From the NCBI GenBank assembly GCA_023436825.1, contig JAEZHS010000085.1, positions 1 through 14,025 of the forward strand: DNA of 14,025 nucleotides. The letters are read 5' to 3'. The notes under the pieces are model-generated. The model was not told where the DNA came from and ran no database searches. It was given only the letters and a program-made list of their open reading frames with translations. Positions 7,280 through 14,025 of the stretch are shown here, piece by piece. The translations under genes and the position numbers were made by a program. Origin of the DNA: Pseudomonadota bacterium. Lineage in GTDB: Bacteria > Pseudomonadota > Alphaproteobacteria > Reyranellales > Reyranellaceae. Position 1 is the first letter of the stretch, and the number at the start of each line of letters is the position of its first letter.

Positions 7280-8287
7280 ATGAGCGATACCAGATCCCTG
7301 AAACTGCTTCTTTCCGCTTTCGCCTTGCGCACCTGGGGCGCGCGCATCGAGGCGGCACCCGGCGCCCTGTCCTTCGTGACGGTGGAGGAGGCGTTGGCCG
7401 CGGATGGGCCCAGCGACATCGACATCGCCTTCATGACCCGCGAGGTCACCGGCAGGTCGAGCAAGGACAATCAGACTCCTGAGCTGCGCGGCTTCGAGGC
7501 GGTCTTGCGCAAGTCGCCGAAGCTGCGCTGGCTGCAGATCCATCCGTCCGGCGCCGAGCGGCCGATCTATCGCGAATTGCGTGACCGCGGCGTGAAGGTG
7601 ACCACGGCGTCGGGTGCCACGGCCGTGACCGTGTCGCACAGCGTTTTGGGCGCGCTGATCGCCGTCAATCGGCGCTTCCCGTTGCTGGCCGATGCCCAGC
7701 GCCGCCATGCCTGGGAGCCGCGGCTCGGCGAACGCTCGCCGCGCGCTCTCAAGGGCCAGAACGCCGTGATCGTCGGCATGGGCCCGATCGGCCGCAACAT
7801 CGCCTCGCTGCTCAAGATGCTGGGCATGAGCGTGGTCGGCGTTCGCCGCACGGCAGAGCCCGTCGAGCCCTGCGACCAAACCATCGCCTACGACCAGCTT
7901 CACGCCGTCCTGCCCAAGGCGGACTGGCTGATCCTGTGCTGCCCCGCCTCGCCGGTGACGCGCGGCATCGCCAATGCCGCGGCCTTCGCCGCGATGCCCA
8001 TGGGCTCGCATTTCATCAACGTCTCGCGCGGCGAGATCGCGGTCGAGAAGGACGTCATCGCCGCGCTGCAGAGCGGCCGCCTAGCCGGCGCCTATCTCGA
8101 CGTGTTCGAGCGCGAGCCGCTCGATCCCGCGTCGCCGCTGTGGGACATGCCCAATGTGTTGGTCTCGCCGCATACCGCGAGCCATTCGCTCGGGCAGAAC
8201 GAAGCGATCTTCGATATCTTCCTCGACAATCTCGCGCGCTTCCGCGCTGGCGGGAAGCTGCGCAACGACGTCGACGATCTCAGCTGA
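7280..8287 (+). CDS. D-2-hydroxyacid dehydrogenase, NAD(P)-dependent
   Basis: This 335-residue soluble enzyme of the D-isomer-specific 2-hydroxyacid dehydrogenase family interconverts a 2-oxoacid and a D-2-hydroxyacid with NAD(H) or NADP(H). The dinucleotide-binding loop GMGPIG (166-171) is clear. The catalytic triad can be placed as Arg250 in INVSRGE, Glu279 in DVFEREPL and His298 in SPHTASH. The exact substrate cannot be read from sequence; the divergent N-terminal substrate domain (1-110) argues against a confident label such as glyoxylate or phosphoglycerate enzyme. The start at 7280 has only a weak purine-rich leader. It begins 37 nt after hyfI on the same strand with no terminator-like hairpin between, so it could be co-transcribed with the Hyf operon. 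Its TGA is immediately followed by the stop of the convergent gene. Confidence 0.88.
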   Translation: MSDTRSLKLLLSAFALRTWGARIEAAPGALSFVTVEEALAADGPSDIDIAFMTREVTGRSSKDNQTPELRGFEAVLRKSPKLRWLQIHPSGAERPIYRELRDRGVKVTTASGATAVTVSHSVLGALIAVNRRFPLLADAQRRHAWEPRLGERSPRALKGQNAVIVGMGPIGRNIASLLKMLGMSVVGVRRTAEPVEPCDQTIAYDQLHAVLPKADWLILCCPASPVTRGIANAAAFAAMPMGSHFINVSRGEIAVEKDVIAALQSGRLAGAYLDVFEREPLDPASPLWDMPNVLVSPHTASHSLGQNEAIFDIFLDNLARFRAGGKLRNDVDDLS

Positions 8288-9259
8288 TCAGGCGGCGTTG
8301 CGGCCCTTCTGGCTCTCGAAGTAGGCGACCTTGCGCGCCCGCATGATCGCGCCCAGCGGCCGATGGGCGGCGAGCCCGCTCCAGGGATCGAAGCGCGCGG
8401 CCTCTGCTTCGGCCGCCACGGCATCGACGCCCTGTTGCGGCAGCACGAGGCGCGCCACCGTGACGATCGGCGTCTCGGCGTCGGGCCAAGCCACCGACGG
8501 GTCTTCGATCGGCGTCGTCGCCTCGTCGACGAAGAACTGCAATTCGAGGTTATAAGTGACATTGCCGATGGCCAACCGCTCGCGCATGTCGGCGACGATG
8601 TCCTTGGCGCGTGCCGCCGGCGGCGGATTGCCGGCGGGCGCCAGACGCACGCGTACGGCATAGGGGCCGCAGCAGAGCGGCGCCACGGTGTTGAATCGCT
8701 CGGCGGCAAAGCCGTTGAACTTCTTGTTCAGCATGCCGACCAAGTCGCGCAGCCGGCTCATGCCGCCGCCCAGCCCGTGCGCCTTGAAGAGGTGCAGGAT
8801 GCCGGACAGTGGTCCCGGGGTAGCAGCCTCCATGAAGTCGATGAACTCGCGGCTGCCGGCACCCGGCGCGCGATCCTGGTTGATCATCAGGAAGTCCTGG
8901 TGGTCGGTCGTGCCGCCCAATGCCGATTCCCCCGAAACGTCCAGCACCTTGAGCGCAAATCCGCGGATGTCGGGCGTTCGGTCGGCCTGGATGTCAGGCC
9001 CGCCGTTCGACAGGCGCACCAGCGCGCGATGGCGGCCGGGCCGGGCGAACAGGCCGTGCCGTGCATGCTCCGGCAGGCCGTCGAGCACTTCCAGCATGCC
9101 TGTGGCCGCCAGGAGCTGTTTTCGATGCAGGGCGCGTCCCTGGCCGAACTTCTTCGATTTGGCCCGCTGCAACTCGCCGATGACCTTGGCGACGCGCAAG
9201 AGGTGCGCCGCCTCATCCGGCGCGACATGCTCGCGCCACCCGGTGCTCGGTTGCTTCAT
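8288..9259 (-). CDS. Catalase-fold (catalase family/SrpA-like) protein
   Basis: This 323-residue protein resembles the shortened, catalase-like haem protein family rather than full catalases of about 480 or more residues. Supporting stretches are ARHGLFARPG (66-75), with His68 at a position suited to the distal histidine; VRLSNGGPDI with DIRGFALKV (81-105), matching the catalase RGFAxK core; DFLMINQD (122-129), with Asn127; and FDPWSGLAAHRPLG (290-303) followed by RARKVAYFES, where Tyr313 could be the haem ligand. Members of this family are poorly characterised and may act as peroxidases or peroxygenases; catalase activity should not be assumed. ATG at 9259 follows GGGAGA on the minus strand at good spacing. 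The gene lies 58 nt downstream of the XRE regulator on the same strand, so the two may form an operon. Confidence 0.8.
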   Translation of the reverse strand: MKQPSTGWREHVAPDEAAHLLRVAKVIGELQRAKSKKFGQGRALHRKQLLAATGMLEVLDGLPEHARHGLFARPGRHRALVRLSNGGPDIQADRTPDIRGFALKVLDVSGESALGGTTDHQDFLMINQDRAPGAGSREFIDFMEAATPGPLSGILHLFKAHGLGGGMSRLRDLVGMLNKKFNGFAAERFNTVAPLCCGPYAVRVRLAPAGNPPPAARAKDIVADMRERLAIGNVTYNLELQFFVDEATTPIEDPSVAWPDAETPIVTVARLVLPQQGVDAVAAEAEAARFDPWSGLAAHRPLGAIMRARKVAYFESQKGRNAA

Positions 9260-9317
9260 GTCCGTCTCCCCGTTGCCTCCGTTCTACGTCGGCGGGTGGG
9301 GAGCGGACCAGAGGTGT

Positions 9318-10172
9318 TCAGTTCTTGGCGGCCAGGCTCTTGAACAGGGCGTCGCTGCGGTCATCGGCCGGGAAGAAGCTTTCGATGCGCACTTCCTGCA
9401 GGGTGACGTCCTGCGGCGTGCCGAGCGTCGAGATCGCGGTGAACACCGACAGCGACTTGCCGCCGACGACATAGTCCAACGTCAGCACGGGCTGCGGCCG
9501 CTCCTCGAAGCGCAGCTTGCGGAACGACGCCGGCACGTCGGGATAGGCCATGATCTCCTCGATGAAGGCGAGCGCCTTGGGCTCGCCGCCGTCGGCCAGG
9601 ATCTCGGCATAGGTCGTCGAGACGAGGTGGCGCGCGACCTCCTCCCAGTTGGCGATCTTGGGCCGCAGCGCCCTGGGATCGAGCAGCCAGTGCAGGATGT
9701 TGGGCGGCTTGCCCGGGGGCGGCGCAGGTGGCGGGCCCTCGAACAGGAACACCGTGAAGGCAGCCGCCGCCTCGTTGCCCTGTATGAAGTTCCACAGCCG
9801 GTCGATCACGATGGCGGGGTAGGGCTCCTGCTGGCGCAGGATGTGGTCGATCGCCTTGCGCACCGGCAGGAGCTCGGGTGCGGCGAGATTGCTCTCGCGA
9901 TAGGCCGGCGCGAATCCCGCCGCCAGCAGCATGGCGTTGCGCTGGCGCAGCGGTACGTCGAGCGCAGTGGTGAGTTGGACCACCATCTCGCGGCTCGGCC
10001 GGGCACGGCCGGACTCGAGGAAGCTGACATGCCGCTGCGAGACGCCCGACTGCAGGGCGAGCGCGAGCTGGCTGGCGCCGCGCCGGCGGCGCCAGGTGCG
10101 CAGCATGGGGCCGAACATGTCCGGCTGCGGGGGAAGGGCGGCGGGGGCCGCTGCAGGGGATGTGCGCATCAT
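9318..10172 (-). CDS. XRE-family transcriptional regulator with MmyB-like ligand-binding domain
   Basis: This 284-residue DNA-binding protein has an N-terminal helix-turn-helix of XRE/Cro type (about 20-75, with the recognition segment SGVSQRHVSFLESGRARPS at 42-60). A longer C-terminal domain follows (about 100-265) of the MmyB type, which contains RLWNFIQGNEAAAAF (125-139) and is thought to bind a small, possibly fatty-acid-like ligand. Two adjacent ATG codons (10172 and 10169) are possible starts; neither has a clear ribosome-binding site. A later Met19 would remove only a proline/alanine-rich leader. The gene is divergent from a small membrane protein and is followed by the catalase-fold gene, so these two are the likely targets together with autoregulation. 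The effector is unknown. Confidence 0.87.
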   Translation of the reverse strand: MMRTSPAAAPAALPPQPDMFGPMLRTWRRRRGASQLALALQSGVSQRHVSFLESGRARPSREMVVQLTTALDVPLRQRNAMLLAAGFAPAYRESNLAAPELLPVRKAIDHILRQQEPYPAIVIDRLWNFIQGNEAAAAFTVFLFEGPPPAPPPGKPPNILHWLLDPRALRPKIANWEEVARHLVSTTYAEILADGGEPKALAFIEEIMAYPDVPASFRKLRFEERPQPVLTLDYVVGGKSLSVFTAISTLGTPQDVTLQEVRIESFFPADDRSDALFKSLAAKN

Positions 10173-10207
10173 GCTGCGGAAGATAGCACCCGACCGACGG
10201 TCCGCCG

Positions 10208-10224
10208 ATTACCTGGGGCGTAAT
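10208..10224. promoter_or_regulatory. Inverted repeat ATTAC-N7-GTAAT between divergent genes, candidate operator
   Basis: The 110-nt gap between the XRE regulator and the divergent membrane protein holds a perfect 5-bp inverted repeat, ATTAC (10208-10212) and GTAAT (10220-10224). The half-site centres are 12 bp apart, close to one helical turn. It is the AT-richest part of the gap and lies 36 nt from the regulator start and 58 nt from the membrane-protein start, as expected for a shared operator. The assignment to this regulator is inferred from position; five-base arms are short enough to arise by chance. Confidence 0.35.
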
Positions 10225-10282
10225 TGCCGAAAAGGCGGGCCGATGCGACCTCTGGCGCGTCGTCAACGCCAAGGAGGACGTC

Positions 10283-10702
10283 ATGAACGCTTCAACAGAC
10301 CGCCTGCTGCGTCGCACGCTGTGGGGCAATGCGGTCTTTTCCGTCATTTCCGGCGCCGTGCTGGCGGTCTTCGCCGGGCCGTTCGCCGCGATCGCGGCGC
10401 ACGAGCCTGTTTCGGTCCTGGGCCTCGACCTCGCGATCGTGTTCGAGCTTCTGGGTGTGGGCGTGATCGCTTTTGGCGCGCTGTGTGCCTGGGTCGCTTC
10501 CCGTGAAACACTGCCGCTGGCCTGGGCCCGCGTCATCTTCGCGGCCGATCTTGCCTGGGTGGTCGCGAGCATCCTGGTGCTGGCAGTGCCGGCGACCTGG
10601 AGCATGGCCGGCTTCGTCGGCATCGCCGTCGTGGCGCTGATCGTGGCCGATTTCGTAATCCTGGAGTATCTCGGCCTGCGTCGGCTGGGTACGGCGGGCT
10701 GA
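10283..10702 (+). CDS. Small four-helix membrane protein, function unknown
   Basis: This 139-residue protein has four predicted transmembrane helices (about 16-38, 48-71, 82-102 and 107-130). It has a short basic N-terminus with RR (10-11) and a basic C-terminal end (GLRRLG). No catalytic or cofactor motif is visible and I do not recognise a named family. The start is firm: a near-perfect AAGGAGG lies at 10271-10277, six nt before the ATG, and is the strongest ribosome-binding site in the window. It is transcribed divergently from the XRE/MmyB-type regulator, across a gap with an inverted repeat, which suggests control by that regulator. A hairpin repeat starts three bases after its stop codon and may end or stabilise the transcript. 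Confidence 0.8.
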   Translation: MNASTDRLLRRTLWGNAVFSVISGAVLAVFAGPFAAIAAHEPVSVLGLDLAIVFELLGVGVIAFGALCAWVASRETLPLAWARVIFAADLAWVVASILVLAVPATWSMAGFVGIAVVALIVADFVILEYLGLRRLGTAG

Positions 10703-10704
10703 CA

Positions 10705-10778
10705 CTGTCATCCCGAGCCCAGCGAGGGACCTTTTGCGAAGCAGGAAAGGTCCCTCGCCCATCGGCTCGGGGTGACAG
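10705..10778. repeat. Dispersed palindromic repeat, copy 1 (74 bp)
   Basis: This is a long imperfect hairpin. The outer arms CTGTCATCCCGAGC (10705-10718) and GCTCGGGGTGACAG (10765-10778) pair with one mismatch. The inner arms GCGAGGGACCTTT (10722-10734) and AAAGGTCCCTCGC (10746-10758) pair perfectly around an 11-nt loop. It begins just after the stop of the four-helix membrane protein. A second copy lies at 12308-12380 in the same orientation and shares the asymmetric 18-mer GCAGGAAAGGTCCCTCGC. It resembles REP-type intergenic repeats; there is no transposase in the window. A role in transcript ending or stability is possible, although no T-run follows it. Confidence 0.9.
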
Positions 10779-10828
10779 CGAGGCTGCCATCCGGTCATCT
10801 GTGATTTGGATATTGGAGGACACCCACC

Positions 10829-11224
10829 ATGGACAAGCTTCAGTTCCTCAACGACCACCCACTGCCCTTCGCCGAGGTCCTGGGGCTGAAGTTCGTTGCC
10901 GCCAGCGAGACCGGCGTGAAGGCCGAGATGGTCGTCAAGCCGGAGCTGTGCACGCGGCCCGACATACTTCACGGCGGGGCGGTGATGGCCTTCGCCGACA
11001 CGCTGGGCGCGGCGGCCACCGTGCTCAACCTGCCGGAAGGCAAGGGCACGACGACGATCGAGAGCAAGACCAATTTCGTCGGACCCGCGCCCGTCGGCAC
11101 GACGGTGATCGGAGAGACGACGCCGATCCATCGCGGCCGGCGCACCATGGTGTGGCAGACCCGCATCACGACCGCCGAGGGCAAGCTGGTAGCCGTGGTG
11201 ACGCAGACCCAGATGGTTCTCTAG
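10829..11224 (+). CDS. PaaI-family hotdog-fold thioesterase
   Basis: This 131-residue protein of the hotdog fold probably hydrolyses an acyl-CoA thioester in the cytoplasm. The family signature is seen as ILHGGAVMAFADTLGAAAT (46-64), with His48, the Gly-Gly turn and Asp57 as the likely catalytic acid. The second half has the typical IESKTNFVGPAPVGTTVIGE strand-turn pattern. The conserved polar residue usually six places before the His-Gly-Gly is Thr42 here instead of Asn or Gln, so substrate and rate may differ from PaaI itself. The start is supported by GGAGGA at 10815-10820. The gene stands alone on the plus strand between the first repeat copy and a convergent membrane-protein gene; the two stop codons share the four bases CTAG. 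The substrate is unknown. Confidence 0.86.
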   Translation: MDKLQFLNDHPLPFAEVLGLKFVAASETGVKAEMVVKPELCTRPDILHGGAVMAFADTLGAAATVLNLPEGKGTTTIESKTNFVGPAPVGTTVIGETTPIHRGRRTMVWQTRITTAEGKLVAVVTQTQMVL

Positions 11225-11709
11225 TAGTGCAGCCGGCGCAGCTTGATCGTCAGCACCAGCGCACGGGCAAGCATTGCCACGGCGCAGACCACAGCGCTCA
11301 GTGCTGCCCAGAAGCGGACTTTCTCGAGGGCGGGGCTTGCGTAGGCGCCGATGATCTCCAGGGCGGCACAGACGCCCACACCGACTGCCGCGGCAAGGAA
11401 CACCAGCTTGGCGTCGCGCGAGATCATCACGACCGATCGATAGTGATCATGCTGCACGGCGATCATCATGCCGCGGACGACGCCGATGATCAGGCCGATG
11501 ACGGCCGCCGTGGCGAAAGCCAGGCGCGGCTGTCCGGCGCCGATCTGGATCAGGAACAGGCCGGCCGCCACGAACAGGGCGGCCACGCCGGGCGCGAACA
11601 ACCGCCATTGCGAAAGGTAGGAGCGGCGCATCTCGCGAACGACGAGATAGACTGTGGCGACGCCCCCCAGGGCGAGCAGCAGGTGGACGAGGGACAGGTT
11701 GTGGACCAT
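11221..11709 (-). CDS. Five-helix membrane protein, function unknown
   Basis: This 162-residue hydrophobic protein has about five transmembrane segments (roughly 5-24, 38-57, 63-79, 101-122 and 133-155). Charged loops separate them, including VREMRRSYLSQWR (24-36) and QHDHYRSVVMISRDAK (86-101). The two histidines in HDHY are the only candidate metal or proton ligands, but nothing points to a specific function and I do not recognise the family. It lies 27 nt after the secreted-protein gene on the same strand, so the two are probably co-transcribed. No good ribosome-binding site precedes the ATG. Its stop overlaps the stop of the convergent thioesterase gene. Confidence 0.75.
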   Translation of the reverse strand: MVHNLSLVHLLLALGGVATVYLVVREMRRSYLSQWRLFAPGVAALFVAAGLFLIQIGAGQPRLAFATAAVIGLIIGVVRGMMIAVQHDHYRSVVMISRDAKLVFLAAAVGVGVCAALEIIGAYASPALEKVRFWAALSAVVCAVAMLARALVLTIKLRRLHY

Positions 11710-11736
11710 CCCGGCGCAGCCCGACCGCTCAGGAGC

Positions 11737-12306
11737 TCAGTGGAGGAGCGCCGGCACGAAGGCCTGCAGCGCGGCATCGGCGTCGCTCGCCGTCTGTTGG
11801 CGGGCCTGCGACCAGTCGATGCGAATGCTGACGAAGTAATCGCGGAAGCCGGTCAGCATCATCTTGGTATAGAGCCGCGCATTCGCCTGGTTCACGGCGC
11901 TGTAGGTGATGCAGCGGAACGAGACGTTGCCATAGATGCAAGTCGACGGCACCGACGGCCGCTCGAACTGCGTGTAGCCGCCGAACCTGACCTGCTGCTC
12001 CGAGGAGCTGATCTCGCCCATGAATTCGTCGACGACCAGAGGATTGCCGCTGCCCGGAGGTACACGGCGGCCGCCGTCATAGACGTGGACCGCGATCACC
12101 ATCTTCTTGGGCGTCGAATAGAAGTAAGTGATGCCCTGGTCGGGCCGGTTGCTGGGCGGCCCGGCATAGTTCACCGAGCGCTCGAACTGCGCACCGCCCA
12201 CGGTCGCCGGAAAGGTGAGCTTGGTGCCGGGATGAGCGGTTGGCGACGTCGACTGGGTTTGGGCGGCTGCCGCGCCCGCCCAGGCAAACGCGGCGAGTAG
12301 TGTCAT
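11737..12306 (-). CDS. Secreted protein with signal peptide, function unknown
   Basis: From ATG at 12306 this gene encodes 189 residues. A hydrophobic leader ending in AGAAAAQ (10-16) looks like a Sec signal peptide cleaved near residue 15. The mature part is a soluble, probably periplasmic domain with two cysteines, Cys123 and Cys132, likely to form a disulfide. I recognise no family. The start is uncertain. The leader from this ATG has no basic residue, which is unusual, and the frame stays open upstream through the second repeat to an ATG at 12420 that overlaps the gyrB stop. That start would give 227 residues and place FLRFQR before the hydrophobic core. The 12306 start has a GGGGTGA-like site supplied by the repeat edge. 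A five-helix membrane protein follows 27 nt later. Confidence 0.72.
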   Translation of the reverse strand: MTLLAAFAWAGAAAAQTQSTSPTAHPGTKLTFPATVGGAQFERSVNYAGPPSNRPDQGITYFYSTPKKMVIAVHVYDGGRRVPPGSGNPLVVDEFMGEISSSEQQVRFGGYTQFERPSVPSTCIYGNVSFRCITYSAVNQANARLYTKMMLTGFRDYFVSIRIDWSQARQQTASDADAALQAFVPALLH

Positions 12307-12307
12307 G

Positions 12308-12380
12308 GCTGTCACCCCGAGCGCAGCGAGGGGCCTTTGAAACCGCAGGAAAGGTCCCTCGCTCTGCTCGGGTTGACAGC
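12308..12380. repeat. Dispersed palindromic repeat, copy 2 (73 bp)
   Basis: This is the second copy of the hairpin at 10705-10778, in the same orientation. The outer arms GCTGTCACCCCGAGC (12308-12322) and GCTCGGGTTGACAGC (12366-12380) pair with one mismatch. The inner arms GCGAGGGGCCTTT (12326-12338) and AAAGGTCCCTCGC (12350-12362) also differ by one base, which leaves a G-T wobble in RNA. It lies 32 nt downstream of the gyrB stop and directly upstream of the secreted-protein start at 12306, so it can be read as the gyrB 3' hairpin, as the leader of the next gene, or as both. The loops of the two copies differ while the stems are conserved. Confidence 0.9.
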
Positions 12381-12412
12381 GGGACCGCGGCACGCGGCTG
12401 TGCTTCAAGGCC

Positions 12413-14025
<1,613 letters not shown>

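Noticed and set aside
10705..10778. Hairpin repeat as a classical rho-independent terminator
   Set aside because: The stem is strong but no T-run follows on either strand, and the same element occurs elsewhere as a dispersed repeat, so repeat is the safer label.
10801..12300. 499-codon plus-strand open frame spanning the thioesterase and two minus genes
   Set aside because: It is out of frame with the thioesterase and antisense to the two minus genes. Its composition (many Arg, Gln, Asp, His) is typical of shadow translation.

Overview
The window reads as chromosomal DNA of a high-GC alphaproteobacterium. This rests on codon use, GC content, tightly packed genes, the gyrB sequence, and two copies of a palindromic repeat opening with GTCAYCCCGAGC, a type I associate with that class. 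Genus cannot be fixed from sequence alone.

Region 1 (175-7242, plus strand) is a six-gene operon hyfB-C-E-F-G-I for a membrane complex related to hydrogenase-4, formate hydrogenlyase and respiratory complex I. The first five genes are joined by four consecutive 4-nt stop/start overlaps, and hyfI follows after 10 nt. HyfB and HyfF are antiporter-like proton-channel subunits, HyfC is NuoH-like, HyfE is NuoK-like, HyfG is a fused NuoC/NuoD-like large subunit, and HyfI is a NuoB-like Fe-S subunit. HyfG has lost the four cysteines that hold the Ni-Fe centre and ends without a cleavable maturation tail. HyfA, HyfD and HyfH homologues are absent. The complex therefore looks like a nickel-free 'energy-converting hydrogenase-related' (Ehr-type) machine whose electron donor and acceptor are unknown. 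This is the most interesting system in the window.

Region 2 (7280-8287) is a D-2-hydroxyacid dehydrogenase 37 nt downstream on the same strand. It may be read through from the operon. Its stop abuts the stop of the next gene, which is convergent.

Region 3 (8288-10702) holds a minus-strand pair, a catalase-fold protein preceded by an XRE/MmyB-type regulator. A small four-helix membrane protein is transcribed divergently from the regulator. The 110-nt gap between these divergent genes carries an inverted repeat that may be the regulator's operator.

Region 4 (10703-12420) is bracketed by two same-orientation copies of a ~73-bp hairpin repeat. Between them lie a PaaI-type hotdog thioesterase (plus) and two uncharacterised minus-strand genes, a five-helix membrane protein and a secreted protein. 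The second repeat copy lies between gyrB and the secreted-protein gene and is in frame with the latter.

Region 5 (12413 to the edge, minus) is the C-terminal two thirds of gyrB, the DNA gyrase B subunit, cut by the window end.

No tRNA, rRNA, CRISPR array, insertion sequence or phage gene was found. All gene-free stretches are under 200 nt.
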